NCBI GenBank assembly: GCA_026692885.1
Contig: JAPLNJ010000592.1
Coordinates: forward strand, 25,900-89,899
Origin: Planctomycetota bacterium
Lineage (GTDB): Bacteria; Planctomycetota; Planctomycetia; Pirellulales; Pirellulaceae
DNA length: 64,000 bases
Reading direction: 5' to 3'
Of this stretch, positions 37,301-46,471 are shown one piece after another. Under the pieces are notes generated by a model. That model had not been told where the DNA came from. It saw only the letters and a program-made list of their open reading frames with translations, and did no database searches. Each line of letters begins with the position of its first letter. Positions within the stretch are counted from its first letter, which is position 1. The position numbers were made by a program, and so were the translations under genes.

Positions 37301-37800
37301 TCGCGCCCGCGCCTGCGGACTTTCTGGTCCAGGCGGGTTTCCTCGACTACCTGCGAGAGGCGTCGAATCCGAAACGGCTCGGTTTCCACGACGGGCGTTT
37401 CTTTCCCTACTCGACGCCGCGGGGCCGCCGCATTGGCTTTGGTTCCGCGGTGTGGGAGAAGCGTTTCTTCGCGGACGGTTGCACCGAGGCCGAGGCAAAC
37501 GCCCAACTGCGAGCCGAGCTTTTGAGGGCAGACTCCGAGCTGCGGGTGCTGCTCGCAAAACGCTCGCCGGTGACTACCATCGAGTCCCTCACGGCTCAGC
37601 AGCGCGAGGTCTTGCTCGACTTTGCACTCAGCGAGGGCGTTGACAGGTTGCGTGCGGATTTCCTGGACGCCGTGCTCGCGAACGACTGGCCGCGGATCCT
37701 CCGCGAGCACATCTACGTGCGTTACTGCGGCGCCGCACCCGACCACGCGCGCAACAAGGCCTTTGCCCAAAGGCTGCTGAAACAGAAGAAGAAACCATGA
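34339..37800 (+). CDS. Large secreted toroid-type protein with C-terminal lysozyme-like domain
   Basis: 1153 residues from the ATG at 34339; signal peptide 1-26. Residues about 30-300 look like beta-sandwich modules, 340-760 like an (alpha/alpha) toroid, then another beta region to about 985. The central part is paralogous to the 40646-43318 protein ([56 protein letters not shown]). Residues about 995-1150 are different: FLVQAGFLDYLREASNPKRL, GRRIGFGSAVWEKR, CTEAEANAQLRAELLRADSE and LTAQQREVLLDFALSEGV resemble GH24 (T4-type) lysozymes. The T4 Asp/Thr pair and the H of GxGH seem absent, so catalysis is doubtful. It is probably a polysaccharide-degrading enzyme of an unassigned family. Confidence 0.65.
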   Translation: MNQLLHFSTTFALCAAVFCGVGSASAASLSNDRYTLGVGDDGTVILRTDGMPPQTIAPEFTVLRSERDPRIHRNFNHPNYPIAPRPSLRWLAANEPADVLNAWLATPAMKAAVAWNAVVTGEGEQRVWEYRDKSGKVALRVGGRSRDGATRPFAVGEKTLVRATNASVNSDAVRWTFAADEHFTLDAAVRLPPGDVDPEITFTLKPRQAGYFSVAFTGAPAVPRKELLHVPQECAGRGEVQGDFVLSEADLKLPRVMTATRGGCLALVADPRECRFRLPKLDDSRFGLMRRFTDADAVQPVLLAPLLGGAESQMKAGVPWSFKLRLAARAGDWKAMHRHIAQDIHGLRDQRDNSGPGTLNGCLERIMDFLADRNGRNYAMWSDEQKYFDYFTDQTGVFKPFSPLYGLSAAIVTDDEDFYGRRARPAVEFALSRKYNVFAPYEGIYEAIVKSAASDVGGPYPGYAQLVSLDELLQHRAPGIRSLAEAKGPAKNNIADALARWRLTGDSAALEAATKAAGAALKAGNVSSEQALFDFLELHDATHDALALRGALEAAYHKTTELNLYPQPPHENVLVDKGGLAPIHGHSYGRHSNIWGFQVPEPVTAPEQTVPAWRVSRLGVASPAYPMEFWMNTHGALLRTAALAHDDFLRAVARNGMVGRFANYPGDNRSFVSLIAERPDAVEAPPWKWNFATVNPGHAWDFAGAVIDFLVAEAFDRSHGAIDFPAVSAAGGGFRVRVYGARAGVFYGEKNAHLWLPRGLVKSDNKQLDWIAARNNGHLFLAFMNQSGHEESADIAIDPTLARCTAGEARAWAGNAPAAAVRVAANRLRVTVPPKGIAALAIPATIREGLQARLTAKDAPVLCAGSFADADTAFGKIHAMLLSAGRGLTGAFVYAEAKPQHVIAARLRWRQGEGKWREETDAIFPYEFSAALLDDGGDFQCVFEIEDAQQRIHRSPLFTLCMGGNQPARVEAASPGADAPIAAVPSPLAPAPADFLVQAGFLDYLREASNPKRLGFHDGRFFPYSTPRGRRIGFGSAVWEKRFFADGCTEAEANAQLRAELLRADSELRVLLAKRSPVTTIESLTAQQREVLLDFALSEGVDRLRADFLDAVLANDWPRILREHIYVRYCGAAPDHARNKAFAQRLLKQKKKP

Positions 37801-38042
37801 AAACAGTGTTTGCTCTTGGGATGCTTCTTCCGCTGGCGTTGATTTGTCCGGCCCGCGGCGGTGAAACCATCGCGTGGTATCGGCAGCCGGCCAACGCCCG
37901 GCACGAGGCATTGCCGGTGGGGAACTGCCGGGTCGGGGCGATGGTCTTCGGGGGCGTAGAGAAGGAACTGCTCCAACTGAACGAGCAGACGGTCTGTTCC
38001 GGCAACCGTGCCGATTCGGCGCTGCGGCTGTCCACCCTCTGA
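37797..38042 (+). pseudogene. N-terminal stub of a GH95 alpha-L-fucosidase gene
   Basis: The ATG at 37797 overlaps the previous stop (ATGA) and encodes a signal peptide (KTVFALGMLLPLALICPARG). It is followed by the unmistakable GH95 start (IAWYRQPANARHEALPVGN, CRVGAMVFGGVEKELLQLNE, then QTVCSG). After residue 70 the likeness ends and the frame stops at 38042. The catalytic toroid (about 700 residues) is missing. The intact GH29 fucosidase follows 31 bases later, so the deleted segment ended close to that gene. Confidence 0.85.
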
Positions 38043-38073
38043 TCCTGCAGAGATTCACCGTCTACGGAGAGCA

Positions 38074-39405
38074 ATGACGATGAAAGCAATGACAATGACC
38101 AGAGACTCATGGCAGCTGGCGCTGATCGTGGCGCTGGTGGCGCTGCCGTTCTCGGATGCATGGGCGGCCGATCTGACCAAGGCCGATCCCGCCGCCATTG
38201 CGCGCTGGCAGGACATGCGCTTCGGCATGTTCATTCATTGGGGGCCTGTCAGCATCACGGCCAAGGAGATCAGCCATTCTCGCGGCTCCACGGAGCTGCC
38301 GATCGAGAAATACGATGCGCTCTACAAGGAGTTCAATCCGGTCAAATTCAACGCCGACGAATGGGCCGCCACCGCGCGAGCAGCGGGCATGAAATACATG
38401 GTATTGACCGCCAAGCACCACGATGGGTTCTGCCTCTGGGACACCAAATGCACGGACTACAACATCATGCGGTCGCCGTTCTCCCGTGACGTCACCAAGG
38501 AACTGTCGGCCGCTTGCCATCGTGCCGGCCTTGCTTTTGGCGTTTACTATTCGGTCTGCGATTGGCATCACCCGGACTTCCCTCGCACCGGCGAGAAGGG
38601 CAAAGTCGTTCGCGAGACATCCGACCTCGACCGCTATACCGTGTATCTCAAGGCGCAGATCACGGAGTTGCTTCAAGGCTACGGGCCAATCCTTACGCTT
38701 TGGTTTGATCATGCCCAAGTCTTTGGCGGCGACCGGGGACAAGTCGTCATCAATCTGGCCCGGTCGCTTCAACCTGATATCCTTGTCAACAACCGCTCCA
38801 TGGCGAGGGGCGATTTCGACACTCCGCAGCAGAAGGTCGGCATCTTCAATCTGGAGCGGCCGTGGGAGTCGTGCATGACGATCACGACCAGTGGGGGCTG
38901 GTCCTGGCGCGGCGAGAAAGACGGGGCAAAACCACTGGCCGATTGCCTCGCCATGCTGGTGAGGTGCGCAGGGGCCGACGGTAACATGTTACTCAACGTC
39001 GGACCGCGTCCTGACGGCTTGATCGATCCCAAGCAGGTATCGCGTCTCGCGGAAATCGGCGATTGGCTGGCGAAGTACGGCGACGCCATCTATGGCACGC
39101 GCGGCGGCCCTTACCTGCCCACCCAGAACATCGCCTCCACGCGCAAAGGCAACACCATCTATCTCCACATCACCGCTTGGCCTGAGGACACGTGCAAGCT
39201 TCCGGCGTTGGCCGCGAAGATTCGAAAGAGCAGTCTGCTCACCGGCGGTGCGGTGAACGTCCGTCAAACCGCGGACGGCCTCGAGATCGCCGTGCCGAAA
39301 TCTGATCGGCAGGCGATGGACACCATTGTCGTCCTGGAACTTGACATGCCCGCCATCCAAATCGGACCGATCACCGTCAAGGATGAGAGGATCTCACCGA
39401 AGTGA
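38074..39405 (+). CDS. GH29 alpha-L-fucosidase, secreted
   Basis: 443 residues from the ATG at 38074 with CGGAGA just upstream; signal peptide ends at SDAWAAD. GH29 blocks in order: WQDMRFGMFIHWGPVS, YKEFNPVKFNADEWAATARA, MKYMVLTAKHHDGFCLWDTK, FGVYYSVCDWHHPDFP, the nucleophile Asp in ILTLWFDHAQVF, and MLLNVGPRPDGLIDPKQ. The C-terminal 90 residues form the usual beta-sandwich. The acid/base residue of GH29 varies and was not assigned. The enzyme releases alpha-linked L-fucose with retention. Its stop overlaps the next gene's GTG (GTGA), suggesting an operon with the esterase at 39408. Confidence 0.95.
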   Translation: MTMKAMTMTRDSWQLALIVALVALPFSDAWAADLTKADPAAIARWQDMRFGMFIHWGPVSITAKEISHSRGSTELPIEKYDALYKEFNPVKFNADEWAATARAAGMKYMVLTAKHHDGFCLWDTKCTDYNIMRSPFSRDVTKELSAACHRAGLAFGVYYSVCDWHHPDFPRTGEKGKVVRETSDLDRYTVYLKAQITELLQGYGPILTLWFDHAQVFGGDRGQVVINLARSLQPDILVNNRSMARGDFDTPQQKVGIFNLERPWESCMTITTSGGWSWRGEKDGAKPLADCLAMLVRCAGADGNMLLNVGPRPDGLIDPKQVSRLAEIGDWLAKYGDAIYGTRGGPYLPTQNIASTRKGNTIYLHITAWPEDTCKLPALAAKIRKSSLLTGGAVNVRQTADGLEIAVPKSDRQAMDTIVVLELDMPAIQIGPITVKDERISPK

Positions 39406-39407
39406 CA

Positions 39408-40628
39408 ATGAAAACAATCGCATGTTTACTGGTGGCCTCTGGGGTGGGGTTATGCGTTGCATCCGATCTCCGGGCTGAGCCTCCTGCCGGGCCAACGGCC
39501 GCGGCGTCCAGCGAGGCGTCACGAAAACCGGAACTCGCCCTGTCAATTGAGGAGAAGCTCCAGCGTGCCGCCAAAGATGAGGAGTTGATCAAGAGCAAAG
39601 GCCGTCTGGCGGACATTCGCAACAAGGGGCCGAATCCGTATCTGAAGGGATTTCTCCCTCCGAAGCCGTTCAACGAGAGATACAAGATCGCATTGGTGAA
39701 GAACGCCGAGGGGCTTTGGATCAAGGCGGAAAGCGAATACGTCAATCAGGATGCCGGCCTCTCCAAGTGGCTTATGACCAACTGGATCCCGGCGGTCCGC
39801 AAAACGATGCAATTGGGGGAGCCGGAAATCGGCAGGCTCCGGGTCGCCGCCCGTCCTTCCGAGGAGCGCCTGAACGTCCACGAGAACATCGTTTACAACC
39901 GGCTCGGGGACAGGGGGCTGGTTCTCGATCTCTACACCCCGAAGACAAAGCCAGAGCGTCTTCTACCGGTGGTGATCTTCGTTCACGGTGGTGGCTGGCT
40001 TGGGGGAAGCCATCGCACCAATCGGCCCGTTGCCATGAGTCTTGCCGAGAAGGGTTTTGCGGGCATTGCCGTCGAATATCGCCTTGGAGTGGAGGCTTGC
40101 TTTCCCGCCGCGGTCTGGGATGTCAAGGCGGCGGTCCGGTGGGTTAGAAAGAATGCGGCACATTACGGGCTGGATTGCTCCTTCATCGCCGTGGCGGGCG
40201 GATCCGCCGGCGGAAATATCGCCGGGCTTGTCGGCGTGACCTACGGCGACCCGAGATTCGAGGGAGATGGCGAGCACCGCGAAGTTTCCAGTGCCGTGCA
40301 TGGCATTATTTCGCTCGATGGCGCCATCGGAGAGTGCTCAGGCAACTGGACCGGCGGCCCTGACAAAGATCCCTGGCTGCACAATGAAGCCATCCCGCTC
40401 CTTCACATGATTCAGCAGAACCGGTGTCCACCGCTCTTGTTTGTGAAAGGCGGCCGTCCCTTATCTGCCTGGATCCAGGCCAATATTGCCGAGAGTCACG
40501 CACAACATGTCCACTTCCGCTGGCCACATGCATTCGAGTGTTTCGACCCATCCAAAGATGAGCTCGTCGATCTGCTCGCCGGCTACCTGAACACTCAACT
40601 TCTTGAACTGGATCGCCAAACTCCCTAG
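39408..40628 (+). CDS. Alpha/beta-hydrolase-fold carbohydrate esterase, secreted
   Basis: 406 residues from the ATG at 39408 (a GTG two codons upstream overlaps the GH29 stop and is equally possible). The signal peptide is [20 protein letters not shown]. The C-terminal 270 residues are a BD-FAE/hormone-sensitive-lipase-like hydrolase: oxyanion motif [10 protein letters not shown], nucleophile in [12 protein letters not shown], and a late His in [13 protein letters not shown]. The N-terminal 120 residues are a lead region without a recognised domain. It probably removes acetyl or aromatic esters from sugars before or after fucose removal. Confidence 0.87.
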   Translation: MKTIACLLVASGVGLCVASDLRAEPPAGPTAAASSEASRKPELALSIEEKLQRAAKDEELIKSKGRLADIRNKGPNPYLKGFLPPKPFNERYKIALVKNAEGLWIKAESEYVNQDAGLSKWLMTNWIPAVRKTMQLGEPEIGRLRVAARPSEERLNVHENIVYNRLGDRGLVLDLYTPKTKPERLLPVVIFVHGGGWLGGSHRTNRPVAMSLAEKGFAGIAVEYRLGVEACFPAAVWDVKAAVRWVRKNAAHYGLDCSFIAVAGGSAGGNIAGLVGVTYGDPRFEGDGEHREVSSAVHGIISLDGAIGECSGNWTGGPDKDPWLHNEAIPLLHMIQQNRCPPLLFVKGGRPLSAWIQANIAESHAQHVHFRWPHAFECFDPSKDELVDLLAGYLNTQLLELDRQTP

Positions 40629-40645
40629 CAGGGAAGACTCTCGAG

Positions 40646-43318
40646 ATGACGCGCCTCGCCTTTCTCGCTGTCCTCTTGGTCGCGGACAATCGTTTGTCCG
40701 CCGAGCCTACACGGCTTTTCCGCCCTGAGTTCATCGCCATCCACTCGCGTGAGCCGCTCACCATGGCGCCGGTAAAGTGGACTAAGCCGATTTACAATCT
40801 CGTCGGATGGAGGCGCAGCAAGGGCGCGGTGGAGCGCGACATTTTCAAAGCGGGTGACGTCATTGCGCTGACTTGCCCGAGCATCGAGCAACGCGGGGAC
40901 GTGACGCACTGGACGTTCACGCATGAAGCCGTCGAGCTTGAGGCAGAGCTATCGCAGGGAAAGTTGCGGTACACTTTCACCGCGAAGGAACCGGGCCTGT
41001 GGTCGGTCGCTTTCGCCGGGGCGCCCGCAGCACAAATGGCGGAGGTGATCGAACTGTTTCAGCCGCTCGTGTGGACTGGCCGGCGCTTGCCCGAGGAAAG
41101 CTCCCTCATTCCCGATGATATCTGTTCCATCCCCGGATGCCTGGTACAGACGAAAAGCGGAACGCTCGGTGTGCTCGCGGCGCCGCAGCAGTTTCCTTTC
41201 GCCATGCCGACCGCGCAGACGCGGCGGTTTGGAGTCACGCTGCGCAACGCGAATGGCGACGCGCAACCGATGGTCTTCGCGCCCTTTCTGGGCACGCAGG
41301 AATCGCGCTTGGAGGCCGGCATGAAGCACAGCTTCGAGCTGGCGCTCGTCACACAGTCGAAGCCGCTCAGCGCGACCTTCGAGCACGTTGCGCGCGAGGT
41401 GTGCGGCTTCCGCGACCGGCGTGAGAACACGCTCACGTCGCTCAATACGGCGCTGGAGAACATGCTAGACTTCGCGCTCGGGCCGTGGGGCAACTTCGAC
41501 CCGGCGAACAAGGCTTTTCATTATCCCGACTCACCTGGCTCCGTGAAGAACGTCAGCGCGCTGCACCCACTCGGCCTCGCCTTCGTAACGGACAATGAAC
41601 GGCTCTTCCGTGAGCAAGCCGTGCCCATCCTGGAGTTCCTGCTCTCGCGCGAGAAGTTTCTCTTTGCCCTGAATGAGGAGGGCCTGAAAAGCAGTCAGCG
41701 CCCCTCGATGCGCATGGCCGGTCCCGCGATGCCGCTTTCCGAACTCGCCGCGCTGCATCGCATCGCCGGCGGCGCCACGCTTTATTTTCGCGAAAGCTTG
41801 GAACGCCTGCATGGCGTCAGTCGCACGCTGAACATGGATTGGGTCAGTCCCGCAGGAGCGTGGCAAAATGACCTGTGGCGCTATCGTGCCACCGGCGAGC
41901 CGAAGTGGCTTGAGGCCGCCATCGCCAAGGCCGAACCGGAACTCACGAAGGTACCCACGGATTTCAGAGAAGCCGCCGACGGCACGTTTTTCGAATACCT
42001 GCTGCCGGCGTGGAAAGATCTCTATGAGCTGTATCGCGACTCGCACGAACCGCGCCACCTCGCCGCCGCGCATCGCGGAGCGCGGTTGTATGCGCAGTTG
42101 ATTTGGTTCTACCCCTCGGTCCCGGAAGGCGACATCACGGTGAACGAGAGCGGCTTTGCCCCAAGACGCGGCTCGCTCGACAGGCCCGGCCTCGTGCCCG
42201 TGGCCAAGGAAACCGTTCCCGCCTGGCGCGTTTCCGAGCAAGGTCTCACGTGCGAGGGCAACGGCACCGTGCAACGCATCGCGCTCTATCTGGCCACGCA
42301 CGCACCGCTGTTCTTGCGCATCGCGCAAGACACCGACGACCCCTTCCTCCGCGACCTTGCCCGCTGCGCGATGATTGGCCGCTTTGCCAACTTCCCCGGC
42401 TATCACTTCAACACGCTCTACTCCACCGCGCAGGAGAAGGCCGACTTCCCACTGCGTCCCTTCGACGAGCTCAAGCCGACAACGTCCTTCCACTACAACC
42501 ACGTCCTGCCGATGGCGAATCTCGTGCTCGATTACCTCTTCGCCGAAGCCCGCGACCGCGCGCGGGGGGCCATCGACTTTCCCACCGAATACGCCGAGTG
42601 TTATGCCTTCCTGCAGAGCGGAGTCTATGGCGCGCCGGGCAAGTTCTACGATCAAGCCAACGTGATCCCATGGATGCGCAAAGGCTTCGTGAAGACCGAC
42701 AACGTCCAAGTGAACCACATCGCCGCCCGCGGTGAGAACACGCTGTGCGTCGCGCTGCTGAATGAATGTGATCGCGCGCTCCGGGATGTGACTGTGCGAC
42801 TCGATTTGCCCGCTGGCCGGTACCCAGCAACAATCTGGCGCGACAACAAACGCGAGATCGCAAGACTCGCCGTCATCGACGGCACGGTAAGAATCTCGCT
42901 CCCGCCCAAAGGCATCACGGCGCTCGTCGTCGAAGGCGTGCATTTGCAGCCAAGCTTTCAGCCCAAGTTCGCCGCACCGCGCGCCCCGGCAACAGCCGGC
43001 ACGCATCAGAGCATCCAGACCCCGTTCGGCGAAGCGCACGCGACGATCCTGTCCTTCGGCCCCGAACTTGCATGGCTCTATGCCTATCTCACGTGCGACA
43101 GCAAAACCACGAAGTCGGCGAGACTGCACGTCTCGCTGGTAGGTCGCAACGAGGAGCTGACCGACGACACGTTTCCATTCGAGTTCAGTCTCCGGCTCAA
43201 ACCCACCGACACAATCGCCCAACTCACCTTCAACGCAGTGACAGCTTCCGGGGAATCGCTGAGATCCGAGGTGATGCGTCTGGGAGAGAATGGTGGCAGG
43301 GTCGCTCGTGGACCGTAA
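40646..43318 (+). CDS. Large secreted toroid-type protein, paralogue of the 34339-37800 product
   Basis: 890 residues; GGGAAG lies about 10 bases before the ATG; signal peptide about 1-19 ([16 protein letters not shown]). It shares with the 34339 protein the beta-sandwich start ([31 protein letters not shown]), the toroid ([63 protein letters not shown]) and the closing beta region ([33 protein letters not shown]). It lacks the lysozyme-like end. Fold and context point to a glycosidase or lyase on the same fucosylated polysaccharide, but no CAZy family could be recognised. Confidence 0.7.
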   Translation: MTRLAFLAVLLVADNRLSAEPTRLFRPEFIAIHSREPLTMAPVKWTKPIYNLVGWRRSKGAVERDIFKAGDVIALTCPSIEQRGDVTHWTFTHEAVELEAELSQGKLRYTFTAKEPGLWSVAFAGAPAAQMAEVIELFQPLVWTGRRLPEESSLIPDDICSIPGCLVQTKSGTLGVLAAPQQFPFAMPTAQTRRFGVTLRNANGDAQPMVFAPFLGTQESRLEAGMKHSFELALVTQSKPLSATFEHVAREVCGFRDRRENTLTSLNTALENMLDFALGPWGNFDPANKAFHYPDSPGSVKNVSALHPLGLAFVTDNERLFREQAVPILEFLLSREKFLFALNEEGLKSSQRPSMRMAGPAMPLSELAALHRIAGGATLYFRESLERLHGVSRTLNMDWVSPAGAWQNDLWRYRATGEPKWLEAAIAKAEPELTKVPTDFREAADGTFFEYLLPAWKDLYELYRDSHEPRHLAAAHRGARLYAQLIWFYPSVPEGDITVNESGFAPRRGSLDRPGLVPVAKETVPAWRVSEQGLTCEGNGTVQRIALYLATHAPLFLRIAQDTDDPFLRDLARCAMIGRFANFPGYHFNTLYSTAQEKADFPLRPFDELKPTTSFHYNHVLPMANLVLDYLFAEARDRARGAIDFPTEYAECYAFLQSGVYGAPGKFYDQANVIPWMRKGFVKTDNVQVNHIAARGENTLCVALLNECDRALRDVTVRLDLPAGRYPATIWRDNKREIARLAVIDGTVRISLPPKGITALVVEGVHLQPSFQPKFAAPRAPATAGTHQSIQTPFGEAHATILSFGPELAWLYAYLTCDSKTTKSARLHVSLVGRNEELTDDTFPFEFSLRLKPTDTIAQLTFNAVTASGESLRSEVMRLGENGGRVARGP

Positions 43319-43388
43319 GAACCGTCAACAGTACGCTCCAGCGCGGCAAACACGAAATGAGGACAGCAACGATGATGGCACGCACGGT

Positions 43389-43520
43389 GGCGAGGCGCTT
43401 GACTTCAGCCACGCCACGCTGTCCGATTGGGGCTGGCATACGGCGGCGAATCCGGAGGGCTATCGGCCGGAGGATACGTGGATCGCGGTCGCCAGCGGCG
43501 GTGGCCGCACGTTACCTTTT
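43389..43520 (+). pseudogene. Internal fragment of a GH65/GH15-like secreted glycosidase
   Basis: Between two intact genes a short frame reads ALDFSHATLSDWGWHTAANP then EGYRPEDTW and GGGRTLPF. The pattern (ATLSDWGWHxxxNPxGY...) matches an internal stretch of a six-hairpin glycosidase family common in these phyla, but neither a start region nor the catalytic part is present. It directly abuts the ribosome-binding site of the next gene. The call rests on one motif and is moderate. Confidence 0.45.
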
Positions 43521-43533
43521 GAGGAGCAACATC

Positions 43534-44652
43534 ATGCATCGTCTCTCAGGTGTCATTGGACGGGCGATCCATAGTCCGTGTGGTTGCGTCGGAACGTCTG
43601 CCTGCGCAGAAGGCAACGGCAGACGAGATGATCACGGCTTGTTCACGACCTCTACCGCCTTGGCGGTGGCGGGTCTGCTATCCGCCATGTGCGGTGGGGC
43701 CGCAGTTCTGCGGGCGGAAGAACCCGTGTCCTGGCAGGAAGTTTCCCGCGTGCGGCCCGGCCAAAGCCGCGTCGTGCCGGCGCTGTGGGGGAATATGCCC
43801 AAGCTCAACCCAGGAGGGAAGGTGAAGATTCTGGATGTCGACGGCCCAGGCGTCGTCAGCACGATCCACGTCTGCAACTTCGGTCCCGGTGCGGGATTCT
43901 CCGGCAATACCCCCGGCGCCCAGTCCGTCCTCGTGCGGGTCTTCTATGACCGCCAGGCCACGCCGGCTATCGAAATGCCTTTGATGGACTTCCTCGGCGA
44001 CATCCAGTGTCAAAGTGATTTGTTCAACACCGTCTACATGACGAAGGTCAAGCACTCGCACAACTTCCGCCTGCCACTGCCGTTCCGCAAACACATCACG
44101 ATCGAGTTGGAAAACCCCTCGGAGGAAAAGCTGGCCGCTTACACCGACGTGCAGTGGGAGAAACTCGATCGGATTCCGGACGACTGCGGCTATCTGCGAA
44201 CCGACTACCGCAGTGGGACCTTCCAGGCCAGCCAACCGCTGGTACTTTGTGAACTCAACCGGCCGGGCACAATCGTGGCGCATTGGCTCCAGTACGAGTC
44301 GGAGAAAAGTGTCCGCGGGGAGCAGCTTTGCGAGGGCGACCATCAGATCTTCCTCGATGGTGACACCGAACCAACGTTGAACTATCTCGGTTCCGAAGAT
44401 GCCTACGGGTTCTCCTGGGGCTTTCAGCACGGCGTGCAATGGGACGGCCGCTGCGCGATCGTCAAGCTGGAGAATCTAAAACCGAGTGGTTCCCGCGTGG
44501 CGGCTCTCCGTTGCCGCGTGGACGATGCCATCCGCTTTCAGAAGTCCTGCCGCTGGGTGCTGACCTACGAGAACGATCCTCACGCCGCTCGGAACCTGGG
44601 CCCGCTTCCCATTCCTTACCGGCACTGCGTGTACTACTACGCCCAGGATTGA
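43534..44652 (+). CDS. Secreted DUF2961-family protein
   Basis: 372 residues. GAGGAG at 43521-43526 fixes the ATG at 43534. A long N-terminus (about 60 residues) ends in a hydrophobic segment, TALAVAGLLSAMCGGAAVLR. The DUF2961 body follows: KILDVDGPGVVSTIHVCNFG, VLVRVFYDRQATPAIEMPL, NTVYMTKVKHSHNFRLPLPF and YGFSWGFQHGVQWDGRCAIV. DUF2961 members form double jelly-roll hexamers; characterised ones (GH172) are fructofuranosidases or arabinofuranosidases acting on furanose sugars. Acidic residues of the active site could not be verified. The unusually long leader hints that a later Met may be the true start. Confidence 0.82.
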   Translation: MHRLSGVIGRAIHSPCGCVGTSACAEGNGRRDDHGLFTTSTALAVAGLLSAMCGGAAVLRAEEPVSWQEVSRVRPGQSRVVPALWGNMPKLNPGGKVKILDVDGPGVVSTIHVCNFGPGAGFSGNTPGAQSVLVRVFYDRQATPAIEMPLMDFLGDIQCQSDLFNTVYMTKVKHSHNFRLPLPFRKHITIELENPSEEKLAAYTDVQWEKLDRIPDDCGYLRTDYRSGTFQASQPLVLCELNRPGTIVAHWLQYESEKSVRGEQLCEGDHQIFLDGDTEPTLNYLGSEDAYGFSWGFQHGVQWDGRCAIVKLENLKPSGSRVAALRCRVDDAIRFQKSCRWVLTYENDPHAARNLGPLPIPYRHCVYYYAQD

Positions 44653-44664
44653 GGCAGGAACAAC

Positions 44665-46404
44665 GTGCAGCACACCATGAAACGAACATTCACCCTGTTC
44701 ACCGTTCTCCTGTTGGGATCACTTGCGTCGCTCCACGCGGCCGACCGACCCGCCTCTGGCTCCATCCCGACCAACCTGCCAGTGAAGAACGTTCGCTTGA
44801 TTTTGCCGGCGCAGTCTGGTCCGGTCGCGAAGAACATCGGCAAGGTCTTCGTGCGGCAGGTTCAGCAACGGTGTGAGGCGAAGGTGATGACGGACGGCGA
44901 CGCACCGTTTACGGTGGAGTTGGCGATCGCGCCGGGCAACGGTGCGGAAGGCTTCGGCATCGAGGATCGTCCGGGCGGCGTGCGGATCGTCGGCAACGAC
45001 GAGCGCGGACTGCTGTACGGCGTCGGCAAGTTGCTCCGTACCAGCCGCTACGACCAGGGCGGGTTCACGCCGAGCATCTGGCGGGAAATCTCCGTGCCGC
45101 ACAAGCCGGTGCGCGGCATCTACTTTGCCACGCATTTCTATAACTACTACCACGCCGCGCCCACTGAGGAAATCGAACGCTACGTGGAAGACCTGGGGCT
45201 TTGGGGGTACAACGCGCTCGTGGTCTGGTACGACATGCACCATTTCGACGGCGCCGACGATCCGCAGGCCGTGGCCTTTCGCGAGCATCTCCACAAGATC
45301 CTGGCGGCTGCCAGGCGGATCGGCCTGGACGTGGGGTTGGGCGTCATCGCCAATGAGGCCTACGGCAACTCCCCGCCGACGCTGCGCGCCGACCCCAGCG
45401 CCCAGCGGGGAGGATGGTACGATTGCGCGGTGTGCCCCAACAAGCCGGGTGGCATGGAGTATATCCTGGATGTCCTCGGCGGCGAGTTCGACTGGGCCGC
45501 CGACCTGAGTCCGCGCTACGTCTGGATTTGGCCCTACGACCAGGGCGGCTGCGGTTGCACCCAGTGCCGACCGTGGGGGAGCAACGGTTTCCTCAAGGCA
45601 GCCGAACGCGTGGCGGCGCTAGCCCGCCGGAAACTGCCGGGGACGGAGATTATTCTCTCGACGTGGTTCTTGAACGAGGGCGAGTGGCAGGGACTTCACA
45701 AGGCGTTCGCGGAGAAAAAGCCCTTTGCCGACTACGTCTTGGCGGAAGGGACCGCGCGGCCCATGCCGGCGAAGCTGCCGATGGTCGGCTTCCCCGAGAT
45801 CAGCATGCACAACACGTTCCCTTGGGGCGGCTTCGGGGCCACGCCCTTGCCCCGCCGCGCCGAGCAGCAATGGAACGCGGTGAAGCACACCTCCAGCGGA
45901 GGTTTTCCCTACTCCGAAGGCATTTTCGAGGACATCACCAAGGCGGCGATCGGCCAGCTTTACTGGAGCGACCGGCCGACATCCGAAAGCGTGCGCGAAT
46001 ACATCGCCTTCGAGTTCGCGCCCGAGGTGGCGGACGAGATTGCCGGGGTGGTCGCCACTCTGGAGAAAAACCATCATTGGCGCTGGTGGCCGGACGAACT
46101 GAAGGGGGTGAAACTTGACCTGAACTGGTTCCCGTCACGCGGGGCCAAACCGCAGGCCGATCCGGGGGCAGAGGAAGCGTATGCGACCATTCAACGGGTG
46201 GACGCGAAGCTGACGCCGCAGGCGCGGCAATCGTGGCGCTGGCGGCAGCTCTACCTGCGGGCATTGCTCGATGCCGAATTGAAGGCCAACGGGGGCAGTC
46301 CCAACGCCCGCTGCAACAAGGCGTTCGCCGAGTTGATCAAGATTTATCACGCGGAGAAGGCCAATCCGGCAGTTCGTCCCCCGCTTCCCGGAGGTGCCCA
46401 ATGA
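44665..46404 (+). CDS. Putative secreted glycosidase with GH67/GH20-type N-terminal domain, paralogue A
   Basis: 579 residues from the GTG at 44665 (GGCAGGAA 4 bases upstream) or 575 from the ATG at 44677; signal peptide KRTFTLFTVLLLGSLASLHA. Residues about 30-135 form an alpha/beta N-terminal domain (VELAIAPGNGAEGFGIED, VGNDERGLLYGVGKLLR) as in GH67/GH115/GH20 enzymes. A TIM barrel follows (VRGIYFATHFYNYYHAAPTE, YVWIWPYDQGGCGCTQCRPW, FPEISMHNTFPWGGFGATPL), then a helical C-terminus. Conserved acidic candidates lie in WPYDQGGCGC. Activity on uronic acid or amino-sugar linkages is possible. A 295-base stretch is nearly identical to the paralogue at 47570. Confidence 0.7.
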   Translation: MQHTMKRTFTLFTVLLLGSLASLHAADRPASGSIPTNLPVKNVRLILPAQSGPVAKNIGKVFVRQVQQRCEAKVMTDGDAPFTVELAIAPGNGAEGFGIEDRPGGVRIVGNDERGLLYGVGKLLRTSRYDQGGFTPSIWREISVPHKPVRGIYFATHFYNYYHAAPTEEIERYVEDLGLWGYNALVVWYDMHHFDGADDPQAVAFREHLHKILAAARRIGLDVGLGVIANEAYGNSPPTLRADPSAQRGGWYDCAVCPNKPGGMEYILDVLGGEFDWAADLSPRYVWIWPYDQGGCGCTQCRPWGSNGFLKAAERVAALARRKLPGTEIILSTWFLNEGEWQGLHKAFAEKKPFADYVLAEGTARPMPAKLPMVGFPEISMHNTFPWGGFGATPLPRRAEQQWNAVKHTSSGGFPYSEGIFEDITKAAIGQLYWSDRPTSESVREYIAFEFAPEVADEIAGVVATLEKNHHWRWWPDELKGVKLDLNWFPSRGAKPQADPGAEEAYATIQRVDAKLTPQARQSWRWRQLYLRALLDAELKANGGSPNARCNKAFAELIKIYHAEKANPAVRPPLPGGAQ

Positions 46405-46471
46405 CGGGCCGAGAACGACTCCCTGCGATTCCTGAACCGGGCAATGAATGAATGAAAGAAAGAGGCACGTC

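Noticed and set aside
41531..43222. 563-residue minus-strand open frame
   Set aside because: Shadow of the forward toroid-type protein gene, which has a signal peptide and a clear paralogue.
43290..43574. A complete small protein gene between the toroid-type and DUF2961 genes
   Set aside because: Only an internal glycosidase motif is readable and the frame overlaps the end of the upstream gene and the start of the next; treated as a fragment.
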